NCBI RefSeq assembly: GCF_029873635.1
Contig: NC_080422.1
Location: 7,037,764 to 7,101,763, forward strand
Length of the DNA stretch: 64,000 nucleotides
Direction of reading: 5' to 3'
Source: Malania oleifera
Lineage: Eukaryota > Streptophyta > Magnoliopsida > Santalales > Ximeniaceae
Positions 12,061-24,003 of the stretch are shown here, in pieces. Under the pieces are notes generated by a model, which saw only the letters and a program-made list of their open reading frames with translations, was not told the DNA's origin and searched no databases. Each line of letters opens with the position of its first letter. Position 1 is the first letter of the stretch. Made by a program: the position numbers and the translations under genes.

Positions 12061-12735
12061 CAAAGCTGGAACAATTCGGAACCTTGTTCCTATTTATTTC
12101 AGCAAAACACAACTCATGCATGTTCACATAACCAAACAATCCACACCCATTTGGTAATCTAAAATCATGATTTTCCAAAAATATACAGTTTAAACAAGTT
12201 AAGGCACGGTAATCCCTATAACATAATATAAATCATAATATATTCATGGTTTTCCAACAAAACCAGGAATGCCACCCAATGCTCCCTTTTTCCCAAAACT
12301 GTAACATGAAAAACTCATACTTTTACCCGTTAGATTTTCCTAAATGAGTAATCAAAACACACACAAGATCGTGAACCATAGTTTTACCGAATTCGATTTC
12401 GAAAATAACCGACATAAACAAAATCCCCTTACCTTTCCCCAAAAATCCAAACCCAAACTCTACGGCCCCTAAACCGCGAACCGAGTTCCCAAAACCTATA
12501 AACCACAGTACAAAACATACTCACAATTTTATTTCTTACATAACTACCGAAACAGAATTGAAAATCAAACCTTACCTTGATTTTAAGCCAAAACCCGAAA
12601 ATGATCAAAATGAAGATCCGTTCCACAAATCTTGAGGAGAATTCTTCCCTAATCCTTGTGGTAATGTCAAATTGTCGATTCCAACAACGTACAACGAAGA
12701 AATCTAGAGAGAGAGAGTGGAGTTCGAGTTCCTAG

Positions 12736-12740
<5 letters not shown>

Positions 12741-12802
<62 letters not shown>
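12741..12802. repeat. (GA)n microsatellite
   Basis: About 31 uninterrupted GA units in the transcribed leader part of solo LTR A copy 2. The corresponding tract in copy 1 is much shorter (about 8748-8769). Confidence 0.95.
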
Positions 12803-12806
<4 letters not shown>

Positions 12807-12868
12807 ATATTTGATTTCTTAGCTTAGAAGTAATGGAAACTGATATTTATAGCCCTTTGACTCGGCCG

Positions 12869-13067
12869 ACCTTATCGACGAGTTGGCGTCTTCGTTGACG
12901 AGTCACTAAAGACAGTTCATCGACGAGACGGTGGCCTCGTCGACGAGCCTGAGATTTCCAGATTCCTGAAACCTCTCGGCTTCTCCTCGTCAACGAGCTC
13001 CTGCATTTCTTCGCCGAGCAACATAAGGCCTTCGTCGATGAATTCTGGCTTCGTCGACAAAGCCTAC
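12869..13067 (-). repeat. TCGTCGACGA palindrome array, solo LTR A copy 2
   Basis: About eight copies or variants of the palindrome at 20-30 bp spacing, beginning about 15 bp from the minus-strand TATA box at 12844-12852. Same relative position as in the other copies. Confidence 0.8.
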
Positions 13068-13137
13068 TCAATTTACCATTTTACCTTTCTCTTAATTAAT
13101 TTATTCCATATATCACGGTTCGGGTTCTTACATATAT

Positions 13138-13520
13138 GGCTGGCCGAGTCGAGTTTGGAGGAGGTTAGCTGATCCAAGATGATGTTGAGGCTCATATGGC
13201 TTTACTGAGCCGAGTTCAAAGAAGGTTGGCTGATCCAAGCCGATGTTGAGGCGTATCTAGCTTTGCTAAGCCGAGTTTGTGGGAAACCGACTACTCCAAA
13301 CTGAAATGGAGGCATGCTCAGCTTTGCAGAGCCAATTTTTGAGGAGGTCGGCTGATCTGAGCCGATGTTGAGGCTTGTATGGCTTTGCCGAGCCGAGTTC
13401 GACGAAGGTCGGTTGGTCCGAGCTGATGTTGAGGCGTGTCTGGCTTTGCCGAGCTAGGTTTGTGGGAAACCGACTGCTCCAAGCCGAAATGGAGGCTTGA
13501 TCAGCTTTGCCGAGCCGATC
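13138..13520. repeat. Tandem array 1 of the old Tat element, about 60-65 bp unit
   Basis: Repeats of GGCTTTGCCGAGCCGAGTT followed by a GTCGGCTGATCCGAGCCGATGTTGAGGC-type segment, about six units with 10-20 percent divergence. In element orientation (minus) it lies nearest the LTR. Confidence 0.8.
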
Positions 13521-13544
13521 ACACTGAGCAGGCTCTCATGGGCA

Positions 13545-14092
13545 TTTGTTCCGAGCCCCTTCTTGCAGGGCATATGTGCCAAGCACCAACCAGCTCTTCC
13601 GGAGGAATTGTGCCGAGTAGCTCCTCTTGTGAGCCCTTTGTGAGTTATTTGTGCTGAGCAGCCCTTCTTGTGGAAAATTGTTCCGAGTAGCACTCCTTAA
13701 GATATTTTGCCGAGCACCTCCTCTTGCAGAATTTTGTTCTAACTAGCTCCTCTTGAGGAATTGTGACAAGCAGCTCCTCTTACGGAACTTTGTTCCAACT
13801 AGCTCTTCTCGAGGAATTGTTCCGAGCAGCTCTTCTCGAGAAATTGTGTCAAGCAGCTCCTTTTATGGAATTGTGCCGAACAACTCCTCTTGTGGAACTT
13901 TGTTCCGACCATCTCTTCTCGATGAATTGTTTTGAGCAGCTCTTCTCGAGGAATTGTGCCGAGCAGCTTCTCTTATGGAACTTTGTTCTGACCAGTTATT
14001 ATCGAGGAATTGTGTCAAGTAGCTCCTTTTGCGTAACTTTGTTCCAAGCAGCTATTCTCGAGGAATTGTGCCGAGTAGCTCCTTTTGTGAGG
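13545..14092. repeat. Tandem array 2 of the old Tat element, about 29-32 bp unit
   Basis: About 17 units built on CCGAGCAGCTCCTCTTGTGG and AATTGTG, each centred on the short palindrome GAGCAGCTC. The related array in the young element (32081-32706) is built on GAGCTCGG. Long open frames through this array (e.g. 13763-14173) come from the repeat period and are not genes. Confidence 0.8.
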
Positions 14093-14510
14093 CCTAATGA
14101 GTTGTACCCATCTTTTGGGCCATCTTGTAGCCTAATGAGCCGCGCTCACCCTTTGAGCATCTTTGTGGCCTAATGAGTTGTGCTTATCTTTTGGACCGTA
14201 TTTGAGTTATACTCACCCTTTGGGTATTTTGTGGTCTAATGAGTTGTGCTCATCTTTTAGGCTGTCTTCTAGCCTAACAAGTCATAGTCATCTTTTGGGC
14301 TTTTCTTTGGGTCTAATGAGCTATGCTCATCTTTTGGGCATTGGTGTGGCCTAATGAGCTATGCTCATCTTTTGGGCCGTCTTCGACCCTAATGAGGCAT
14401 ACTTATTTCTTGAGTTTTTCTTTGGATCTAATGAGCTCTACTCATTTTTTGGGCCTTTCTTGAGCCTAATGAGCTAGGCTCATCTTTTGGGCCAACTTTC
14501 GAGGCGGGTT
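14092..14510. repeat. Tandem array 3 of the old Tat element: ATGAG-N5-CTCAT hairpin units
   Basis: Eleven units of about 38 bp, each with an inverted repeat ATGAG-N5-CTCAT or a decayed form. They start at 14097, 14135, 14173, 14202, 14239, 14277, 14316, 14354, 14392, 14431 and 14469. Five are perfect stems, with loops TTGTG, CTATG, CTATG, CTCTA and CTAGG. Units are separated by CTTTTGGGCC-type linkers. The young element has the homologous array at 31725-32021. Confidence 0.8.
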
Positions 14511-16560
14511 CGCCAGCTAGAATGCACTTGCGATGTTCAGATAGCCTTCATAATTTTGGTCGCACCTATAGAGTTTCAAGATTTTTTGTTAAGTAAGGCA
14601 TACCTATGGAGTATTGAGATTTTTCTCGGGACTTGACGTCAGCTTTACAATTTAATTAATATTTATATTCACATATTTTAGGAAATAAAAACTAAGCAAT
14701 AAATGAAAACTTTTCTTTTATATGCATAATATATTACTTTTACATATAAATGATAAATGGAGGACAATACGGTAATTTCAGAACAAATAAAATGATTGGG
14801 CCCGGGTGAGAACTATCATGGGCGGGCCATGATTGACGGGTTTCTAGTTTCTTGGGCTGGAAGCGAGACCCAACCAAACATTCCCCATCCATACATCGGC
14901 CCCGTGGAGCCGCAAGCGTGACGGGCGGGATGCGGAAATCCCCATGCTTTCCCGCTGACACGGCGACACGTGTGAGAATTTCATTGGCTTCTTCCAAAAT
15001 GGATTCCGAGCGACAACTGGAACCGCAGGTCGTCTCTATCATTTAATATCGTCGTCTCCCAATTGTCCCTCTTCTGGGCCGAGAAGAAAATTCTAGAAGT
15101 CAAAACTGCCTCACCTAAAAAATATTTTCAGTCGGTCCATATTTGTAATTAACAAAGAAAGTTAAATACCATTTTAATTTAATAATATCACTATTCATCA
15201 TTGATTACAATTTATGAGTAACCGTGACTTTTTTTTTTTTTTTTCAATTACGAACCAAGTTTCCACGTGTCCTTTTGAAACCATGATTTATTTTGTGTGT
15301 ATATTAGAGTGTATGGCTAAACTTAATATCCATGGGTGAGCATCAACTTGATTCAAAAGTTTAAGTCTATTGGATTTTGAGTACAATCATATATATAATC
15401 ATATATATAAAAGACTGATGAGCTTTACCATTCAAGTTGTTCAACTACTTTCCTACTCACAAGTTCTTCAAACTACTTTCCTCTCATCCTTCCATCACAG
15501 GGTCTAGCATCGTTGGACTCATTTTCTGATTGGATATTTTTCTTTGATAGTGCTTAAAAATATCATATTTTCCACTTTTCATAACATAGCGTAATGTTGC
15601 GAACAAACTGAATTTTGTTCAAGAGATCATTTAATTAAGTGGCTCGTATTAAAATTAAGATGGAATTAAAAATGTAACCTTTTTAAATAGAGAAAAACAC
15701 CCCTTTGCATTTTCTTACCCAAAATGTCCAGTTGGGTCTTAAAAAAAAAACATAATTAATTTATTAAAAGGTAAAATTTTTTAATAGATAGATTATACAA
15801 GTGTGTAATTAATGATTTAGACATCTAATATTCAAATCTACATAAATAGTTTTTTTTCCCTATGCAATCAAAATTTTAATATAAATTAACATCTTAAATA
15901 TGTTGAAAATATAACAGAAGGAAAAAAAAATTACCAATAAAATTAATATTGAATAAAAACACAAATACTTATCAGAAGTTGAAATGTGGAATAACTACTA
16001 TCCTTAAAGCTGATTTTGTGCCTACTATGAATATTTTTCAGTGTATATAGTCACCATGGGCACGACTTCCAAGATTACTTAGCTGTTTTGAATTTGTGTA
16101 CACTCACAAACACAAGAGCTATAGTAGATGAAGTGTCCTTTAATTACTCAAACAAATGTAAATCTTGAGAAAAAATAAAAGATAAAGTTATTTCAAAAAT
16201 CGTACTTTGAGAAGAAGTTAGATCATAGTTTATATAAATAAAATTAAGTGTAACTTTCAGTATCATAAATATGAAATCATCAAAATAGTAGTTAACATTT
16301 TAAAACATTAATATTAATATATTTAATTTAATATATATTTAATTAAAATAAAATCATGATATTTGCATCTAAATTCCAAATATATATTGTCATATTGAGC
16401 CTTAGAAATTTGTTTATGCTCATATGGTCAATATCTTCCTAAAATATAATAGATGCAAATCATTGCAAGTTTTCCTATTTGATCTTTCAACACCCTTATC
16501 GAAAGAGACTGGCACTTACTTTTGGCCCACACCTCAACTAAAAACTATACACATTATAAC
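14511..16560. other. Spacer; includes a GC-rich patch at about 14760-15080
   Basis: 14511-14640 is probably the truncated tail of the old Tat element. 14760-15080 is markedly richer in G+C than its surroundings, with an ACACGTGT G-box core at about 14964 and TGGGCC/GGGCCC motifs. This is like a plant promoter or 5' region, but no protein domain is recognisable on either strand. 15081-16560 is AT-rich with nothing identified. Confidence 0.4.
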
Positions 16561-16648
16561 TGTTAGATAATATCCTATTTATTATAATATTTTAGTTAAT
16601 GAACACTTTAGTCTTTGTATCATTATTAAGGTTAGGTTTATTTAATTG

Positions 16649-16688
<40 letters not shown>

Positions 16689-16725
16689 TAAAGGCAAAGA
16701 AACACTTTGGCCTCGTGTGCGGCAA

Positions 16726-16756
<31 letters not shown>

Positions 16757-16780
16757 TGCATTGGATTATGAATGCATTCA
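16561..16780 (+). repeat. 5' LTR of the copia element
   Basis: 220 bp, containing an AT tract (16652-16680), a TATATAAAGG-like TATA region and a TC tract (16726-16753). It ends GCATTCA before the primer site. Confidence 0.85.
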
Positions 16781-16792
16781 TGGTATCAAAGC
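16781..16792 (+). other. Primer binding site, initiator Met tRNA type
   Basis: TGGTATCAAAGC differs by one base from TGGTATCAGAGC, the common copia primer site complementary to initiator tRNA-Met. Confidence 0.8.
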
Positions 16793-17084
16793 TTGATGCA
16801 ATGCCATGCAAGGCTAATTTGAGCTACCCTGCAAACTCCTCCTTCTCCTCCGTTTTACAGCCCTACATAAGAAACCTCTGATTCGTCATCCTTAGAGTGG
16901 GTCACTCCCTCTCTCTCTCTGCCATTATCATTCTACTAATCACAAACGCATTCTACACAGATTCTCTCTCTGTTAATCAAAAAGTACTCTGCAAATCCAT
17001 AAATCTATAAACTGGTTGTTGTCATTGCCGCCGCTCATGAATTCTTCGCCCTTGCCGTGTCGTCCATGCACAACATAAGCAGCC

Positions 17085-17445
17085 CCGACACCATCCCTCT
17101 CTCTGCAACTCCGGATCACCGTCCCTCTCTCTGCAACAGGCTTCAATCCCCTGTTCCTCTCTCTGCAACTCCGGATCTTTGTAACTCCCGATCACCATCC
17201 CTCTCTTTGCAACAGGCTTCAATTCCAATCATGAAATTACTAATCGTTCTGTTCTCGGGGAAATTGAGCAATTGAGAGTTCTCAGCGCCTTCACCGTCGA
17301 CGCCTTTGCGGCCTTTGATCATCATCGTCGCCTTCATGGCTTCGTGTTGCTTGAAATCAATTAGTGTTTGTAATGTTGTTTTGTTTCTAAATTTACTAAT
17401 CATTTTGTTCTCTTGTAAATTGAGCAATTGAGAGTTCTCGGTGCC
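17085..17445. repeat. Leader repeats of the copia element
   Basis: 17093-17225 contains repeated CCCTCTCTCTGCAACTCCGGA and CTCTGCAACAGGCTTCAAT units. A second duplication of about 60 bp relates 17232-17290 to 17386-17445, both carrying AAATTGAGCAATTGAGAGTT. This stretch lies where gag would be expected. Confidence 0.65.
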
Positions 17446-17799
17446 AGAGACTATTAATTCGCAGACCTCTCATTCGCCTTTGGCTTGCTGCCGCCTTCGG
17501 CTTGGACATAGTCATCCATATCTTCTACCTTGACACCTTCATCTATTTTGACTATTAATCGTACTCCCAATGCCATTGGTAGGTACTAATTGCATCATTT
17601 TATCTTGTTTGTATCTTTCCGATGTTTATTGTATTCCTTAACTTTCATTGAATTTTATTTCTATCAGTCAACTATATGATTTTGGATACTATGTTTAGTT
17701 TATCCCAACCTTATGTTTTGTGCATGATCCATATTCCAATAAGCTGATTGGGGCAGGCCGTAGGAAGGGGGGGATTGTACGTGTTAGAAGAGTTTCAAG

Positions 17800-20573
17800 T
17801 CAAAGAATTTTCTGGTTCTAGTGTTGATTTGTTGTCATTTCGTTTGAGTTCAAATTCTTCTAATTTTTATTTATGTAATTTACGCCTTGAATATGTTTCT
17901 AGTTTTTGACTAAGATTTTTGGCTTCCACAAGTGTATTAGGAAATTTATCTTCTCATGACATTTCTAATTATAGTGGTTGTAAGTTTGCAAAATTTTCTG
18001 CTTTGCCCTTTAATAAAAGTACACCAGTGTTTCTTGCACCTTTTGATCTAATTTATTCTGATGTTTGGGGACCAACTCCTACTACCTCAAAGGGAGGATC
18101 TTGATATTATGTTTCTTTCATTGATGATTATACTCATTTTTATTGGATATATCTTATGAAGAAACATTCTGATTTCATTAGCATCTATAAAATATTTCGT
18201 GCTTTGGTTCAAACACAACATTTAGCAATCATTAAGTGTTTCAAGTGCGATTTGGGGGAAGGGGAAATATAATTATACTGAGTTTTCCATCCTACTCACC
18301 TCTGATGACACCATACATCAATCATCATGCACAAACACTCTTAAGCAAAATGACGTGGCTGAAAGAAAACATAGGCACATCATTGAGACAGCTCGATCCC
18401 TTCTCCTTTCTATTAATGTTCCCAAAGTTTTCTGGGGAGGAGCAATTCTTACTATCACATATTTGATTAACAAAATTCTTACTGCTCTTAATTTGGGAGC
18501 CTCTCCTTATGCAAAATTGTACGACAAGGCTCTAGAGTATTTTCATTTGAGAGTATTTGGTTGCACATGCTTTGTCCTTCATCCTCATACTAAGCGTTTT
18601 AAGTTGTTTGCACGATCCTCTATGTGTGTGTTTCTTAGTTATGGTGATGGATAAAAAGGATATCATTTTTATGATATGAAAACACAAAAACTTTATGTTT
18701 CTCGTCTCGTCGTCTTTCTTAAGCACATTCTTTTCTTCTTTATTCCAACAAGTTAAAGCATCTTAAATGAGTCTAACCTTGTAAATATTGATCCATTTAA
18801 TTGTGATATTGGTTCAGAGTCTTCCTTTATTTTTCCCATTTCTTCTACTTATCCTTCATTTTCTTTTGCAGTTACAAATCCCCCATCCTCCTTGGCGGAC
18901 TCCTCTTCATCTTCTAATCATGTGGATTCTGCATCTTCTCATTATCCAACGCGACTTTGTGAGCCCCTTTCTCATCTTGATTCATATGTTCTTACATCTT
19001 ATTTTTCTTATTCTTCTAGTTTTGCTACTTTTTTAGTTTATCTTCATTCCCATTGTGAGCCTGCTTCCTACAAGGAGGCAACTCTTGACCCTTTTTGGAA
19101 ATAGGCTATGAATGAAGAACTTCTTGCTTTATATATGACCATCACGTGGGAGTTGGTACCTTTTCCTCTTGGTAAAACAGTAATGGGGTGTCGCTGGGTC
19201 TACTAGATCAAAACTAAGTTTGATGGTTCTATTGAAAGATATAAGGCTCGTTTGGTTGCACAAGAGTTTACTCAAAAAGTTGGTTTTGATTATGAGGAGA
19301 CATTTGCACTAGTTTCTAAGATGACATCTGTACGTACTTTGATTGCAGTAGCTTCCATTAACCAGTAGAAACTCTCATAGTTAGGTGTAAAGAATGTCTT
19401 CCTAAACGGGGATCTCAAAGAGGAAGTTTATATATCTCCACCCTCTAGTGTTCCTCACCATCCAGAGGAGGTCAATAGACTAAGAAAAACTTTTTATGGT
19501 CTTAAACAAGCTCCTAGGGCTTGGTTTGAGAAGTTCTCTGAAGTGTTTTGTTCTTTTGGCTTCCACTCAATCGATCATGATTTTGCCTTGTTTACTCATT
19601 CTACATCTGTTGGACGTATTATTCTCCTTCTTTATGTAGATGATATGATTTTAATTGGAGATGATATAGATAAGATTGTAAAGTTGAAATCAGAGCTGCT
19701 CTACCACTTTGAAATGAAAGATTTGGGACCCTTGAGATACTTTCTTGGTATTGAGGTAGCCAATTCTCCTAAAAGTTATCTCCTCTCTCAGTCTAAATAT
19801 GCAGCAAATGTCATTCAAAAAGCTCGTCTTACTAATACTCAAACTATAGAAACTCCTTTTGAACTTAATTGTTCATTATACCTCTTATGATGGGGTTCCA
19901 TTGGCAAATCCAACTCTATACTGTACTATTGTTGACAGTTTGGCTTATCTCTCCATCACCCGACTTGATATTACATATGTGGTTCATATTGTCAGTCAAT
20001 TTGTCTCCTTTCCCACTACTATCCATTGGGTTGTTGTTCTCTGTATCTTATGTTATTGTATCAAAGTATATTATTCTCTTCTAAATCTACTTTAGAACTT
20101 TGTGCTTATTCTGATGTTGATTGGGCTGAAGTTCCTATAGACCCCAAGTCCACAACTAGTTTCTACATTTTTCTTGGTGACTCTCTCATTTTCTGGAAAA
20201 GCAAAAAGCAATCTGTAGTTTCTCATTCTTCTAATGAGGCCGAGTATCGTGTCATAGCTTCAACTACTACTGAAATAGTTTGGTTGCGTTGGTTGCTTGC
20301 TAACACGGGTGTCTTTCTTGCCAAACTCACTCCTATGTATTATGATAACACCAGTGCTATTCAGATTGCTCATAATTCTGTCTTTTATGAACGCACTAAG
20401 CATATTGAAATTGGTTGTCATCTCACACGTCATCATCTTTGCCTTGGTACCATCTCTCTCCGATTTATTTCCTCTACCATGCAGTTGGCTGATTTTTTCA
20501 CAAAGTCTTACACTATTTGTCGCTTCCAATTTCTATTTGGCAAACTCTTGATGCTTCTCAGTGTGTCATCATG
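17800..20573 (+). pseudogene. pol: Decayed copia pol: GAG-preintegrase, integrase, RT, RNase H
   Basis: In order: a GAG-preintegrase-like stretch; integrase core with DLIYSDVWGP (about 18045-18074), SFIDDYTHFYWIYLMKKHSD and NDVAERKHRHI (about 18349-18381); the post-integrase VFGCTCFVLHPHTKR segment; RT with [42 protein letters not shown] (YVDD at 19633-19644) and DLGPLRYFLGIEV; then RNase H with YSDVDWAE, SFYIFLGDSLIFWKSKKQ, SSNEAEYRVIA and RTKHIEIGCHL. There are several stops (18102, 18652, 19102, 19888) and frameshifts around 18236 and 19890-20090. Gag zinc-knuckle sequence is not found. Lineage is not certain; the short LTRs suggest an Ale-like group. Confidence 0.85.
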
Positions 20574-20587
20574 AGTTTGAGGGGGGA

Positions 20588-20776
20588 TGTTAGATAATAT
20601 CCTATTTATTGTAATATTTTAGTTAATGGACACTTTAGTCTTTGTATCATTATTAGGGTTAGGTTTATTCAATTGTACATATATATATATATAATGCACA
20701 GAGGTAAAGAAACACTTTGGCCTCTTGTGCGGCAACGCTCTCTCTTTCTCTTTGCATTGGCTCATGAATGCTTTCA
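20588..20776 (+). repeat. 3' LTR of the copia element
   Basis: 189 bp, starting TGTTAGATAATATCC directly after the GAGGGGGGA polypurine tract and ending TGCTTTCA. It differs from the 5' LTR mainly by shorter AT and TC tracts and scattered substitutions. Confidence 0.85.
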
Positions 20777-20790
20777 GTAGCAACCTTAAG

Positions 20791-21236
20791 GTAACTCTAA
20801 TAATAAATGTAATTGTTTGGATTCAACTTTAATGAAATATTACCTTATTTAACTCAACAAACCTCATCATTTAATCTTATAAAAAGCACCTCACTCTATT
20901 GGAACTCAAGCCATTCTTCTATGGTCAAGATTCTAGAATGTGTAATATGGAATCGTGACTTGTTCTCTCCTCTAATTTTTAATTAATGCCCTTGTTAGTG
21001 AAGACTACATATCTATCTGAAAATAGTAGTATGAGCCTATGAGGTAACTCTAATAATAAATATAGCTGTCTCGATTCAACTTTAATGAAATATTACCTGA
21101 TTTAACCTCATGTCATTCTTCTATGATCAAGATTCTAGTATTTGTAATGTGGAATCATGACTTGTTCTCTCATCTAATTTTTAATTAATGCCATTGTCAG
21201 TGAAGACTACATATCTATCTGAAAACAGTGGTATGA
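20791..21236. repeat. Imperfect tandem duplication
   Basis: 20791-21034 and 21044-21236 share the opening GTAACTCTAATAATAAAT, a GACTTGTTCTCTC stretch in the middle, and the close GAAGACTACATATCTATCTG. The second copy is shorter by a deletion of about 50 bp. Non-coding. Confidence 0.8.
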
Positions 21237-22295
21237 TGTAATCCCAAGATGACTTGTTGATAATTTTATAAACAAATCCAACTCATTTCTAGTAAGATAT
21301 TCTTTACTTTGATTATTTGGGTTACAATTTCACTTATAAAAGTTATTTCACAAATGTCCAAAATCTTACTAGAAAAATGTATCTAAGAATAATGATAAAA
21401 AAATTTTGATCGCTTCCCAAAAGAAATGAAAGCCTTTAAAAATAATACCATATTTGTTTAAAGTTATTGTTTCAATATATATTTTAATTTCTTTGCATGC
21501 ATATCTTTTGCCTCAAATTAAAGAGTATATAAATTTTTCTATTAAATCTATAGAGTGATATATTTAGAAATTTTAAAAAATGTGAAAATAAAGAAACACA
21601 TTTTTCATGCACTCATACACATACATACACACACAAATATGTATATTTGCTAAAGAACCCGAATCATTTTTGCTCTACATATTTTAGGCTAAAAAATGGT
21701 ACCCCAAAAAAAAAATCATTCCATCTTTCCAAATAAGTGCTCACTATTAAATATTCAAAGTGAATAATGGATTTGTAACTTGAAAATGGTCATTCACTTC
21801 AACAATCTAATTTCACAAAGCATAACACTATTTCTTTAAAATTACTCTTATTCTTTTGTGAAAATACCTAAGGATTTGTTTAGTTATAAAAAATAATTTC
21901 TATATTTTGTTTTTGTATTTTCAAGTAATTAAAAATTACCATCTTATTTTTTTTTTAATTTATCAAGAATTGCACAAAAAATTAAAAGTAATAAAATTAT
22001 ATTTTTTAACTTTCATATGTAAATTGAAAAAATTGAAAAATCAAGTGACATTTTGAAAATTTTTTAAAAAAATCTAAAATAAAATTTTAAAAAATCCATA
22101 AATGAAAAGAGAGTTTAAATACTCTCATTCTAATTAAAAAAAATATATTTTTTTAGGGTCCAATGGGAAGATGGGTACCCATGAACGTGGATTAGCCAGC
22201 TTAAGACAAAAATAAAAGCTGCTAACCACCTCAGACTCTGCCCTTTCTTTAGGGCACTACTGCCCTAAACCCATTAATAAATATTTTTTTTAAAA

Positions 22296-22328
<33 letters not shown>

Positions 22329-23494
22329 AGTGCATTGAACCATTAGTAAATCCATGAGGTGCTTTGGTTTTATCCCTCTCATGATAATTATTCATTAATT
22401 AATTTGGCTCCTCAATGCATCAAATATAATCTCTATTAATTTTTTAATTCCATGAATCAATTTGTATTTTTTTTGCTTACCCTCATTAGAAATAAGTCAA
22501 TGGGCATCAACTCCAAGATGCCCCTTTGAGCCACAAAACATTGATTTAAAAATTAAAAAGAAAATTATCGAACAGGCCGAGTGCCCTAATTATACTATTA
22601 GGATATCTTAAATGAATCACTATTCATTGAGATTTGGACATTCTTAATTTGAGTATGAGTACAAGCATAATTAGGTCGAGAGGGAATGAAGAGGTCCTCT
22701 ATTTGATCAATTTTGTTAATTTTAATTGTAATTTTTTCTATTAACAATTTTTTTTATCCTCACTCCTCATCTTAAGAAAATAGGGCTTCTTTTTGTGATT
22801 ATATGATTCCCGATGAGATAATGACATTTAATTGAATTAAAATGCACGTTTTTCAATAAAGACTCTTGTAGTAACAGGTGTAGAAGTTAAATGTAAGTAG
22901 TAAAGATACTGAAGTTTTGATATTTTAACACCAACTTTGTCTTGAATTTCATTCAATCGAGAAGGAAAGTGAAAACTATGGGCATCACTAAGTACACACA
23001 AAAACAAAATTATTAATTTTAGATTAATTGCGCTAAAAGTGAGTTTGGTAAATAAAGTTTTCAATGTTCAAAAAATTATTCCTTTAATTTTTTGAACAAC
23101 TTTTAAAAATTAAAAATTAAAAATTTAAAGTTTTTGAGAAATGAAAAAATGATTTTTTTCCTAATATAATTATTTCATTTTATGAGGTAAAGGTGCTTAG
23201 TTTTTTAAATATTTTTAAAAATTATTCGTGCAATATTTACATTTATTTAAACAACATACACGTTTCAATTATTTCAAATATTTTAGCGAGTTTACAAATT
23301 TCTTGTCAAACACTTAAAATTATCTTTTAAAAATTTTTTAGCAACTCTTCTTTTTAATATATAATATATAAAATATTTTAATATATATAATGTAAAATTA
23401 TTTATTATTAATTTATACTATTCGGTTAATTTGGTTAACCGAACTCAAAAATTAAATCGAAAATCGAAAACCAAAATTCAACGAAAATGAAAAG
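21237..23494. other. AT-rich spacer, nothing identified
   Basis: Contains a GA microsatellite (about 22301-22328), A/T homopolymer runs, and GGTTAATTTGGTTAACC near 23424-23441. The short open frames show no domain. The young Tat element begins at 23495. Confidence 0.5.
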
Positions 23495-23930
23495 TGATAT
23501 GTCCATAATAAAACACGCTAATAAGGGCAGGTCAACGCCTGTCTCATACTTTCCCCAAGTCTGACTTTCTGACGAGTGATTAGCTCCGACCTAATAAAGA
23601 GAAGGAGAGATTCACGCCGACGCCCTTAAAAACAGAGTAACAGGCGCACGCACTTATGGCTGAAGAGTGATTCACGCCCCCGCGCAATAAATCTGAGCCA
23701 ACCAATGGTCAACTCAAGCCCCTATAAGTAGGGACTGGGGATGCAAGCAAAGGTAAGTCATTTTCAACACAATTATACTGTTGCATTCAGCCTTTCTAAA
23801 AGTATTTCCCTTACTTAGGCATCGGAGTGGCCCCCCGGAGTACACCCCGGGTCCTCCAAGCCTTTATTTTCTTCTTTCAGGTCAACGAGAGTCGAAGGAG
23901 CACCCCAACCATATTTTTTATCCCGCAACA
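23495..23930 (+). repeat. 5' LTR of the young Tat element
   Basis: Starts TGATATGTCC, ends ATCCCGCAACA. TATA region CTATAAGTA at 23722-23730, with a CCCTTACTTAGGCATC block downstream that is shared with the old Tat LTR at 10721-11143. Confidence 0.95.
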
Positions 23931-23932
23931 GT

Positions 23933-23949
23933 TGGCGCCGTCTGTGGGA
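23933..23949 (+). other. Primer binding site of the young Tat element
   Basis: TTGGCGCCGTCTGTGGG starts two bases after the LTR. The TGGCGCCG start is typical of Tat/Athila elements. I have not matched it to a specific tRNA. Confidence 0.75.
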
Positions 23950-24003
23950 AGTCACTTTTAGGAAGCAATATTATCTTGCTCTTGACTTTCAAACATTCAA
24001 GCA

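Larger units (their letters stand above)
11264..13132 (-). mobile_element. Solo LTR, subfamily A, copy 2
   Basis: Starts TGTCATGCACCGAACCC and ends CGGTTCGGGTTCTTACA, flanked by a perfect 5-bp duplication TATAT (11259-11263 and 13133-13137). Length is 1,869 bp. It carries, in minus orientation, the palindrome array (12869-13067), a TATA box (CTATAAATA, 12844-12852) and a long GA tract (12741-12802). It is inserted between the polypurine tract and the repeat arrays of the old Tat element. Confidence 0.9.
16561..20776 (+). mobile_element. Decayed Ty1/copia retrotransposon with short LTRs
   Basis: 5' LTR 16561-16780 and 3' LTR 20588-20776 both start TGTTAGATAATATCCTATTT and end in TTCA. The difference in length is mostly microsatellite change. 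Flanks are ATAAC (16556-16560) and GTAGC (20777-20781), which could be a target duplication with two transitions. Primer-binding-like TGGTATCAAAGC follows the 5' LTR and GAGGGGGGAT precedes the 3' LTR. Total is 4.2 kb, shorter than an autonomous element because most of gag is not recognisable. Confidence 0.85.

Noticed and set aside
13763..14354. Open frames of 136 and 63 residues
   Set aside because: Fall entirely within tandem arrays 2 and 3 of the old Tat element; no independent coding evidence.
14740..15042. 100-residue minus-strand frame in the GC-rich patch
   Set aside because: No recognisable domain and no splice or expression clue; kept only as an unusual composition patch.
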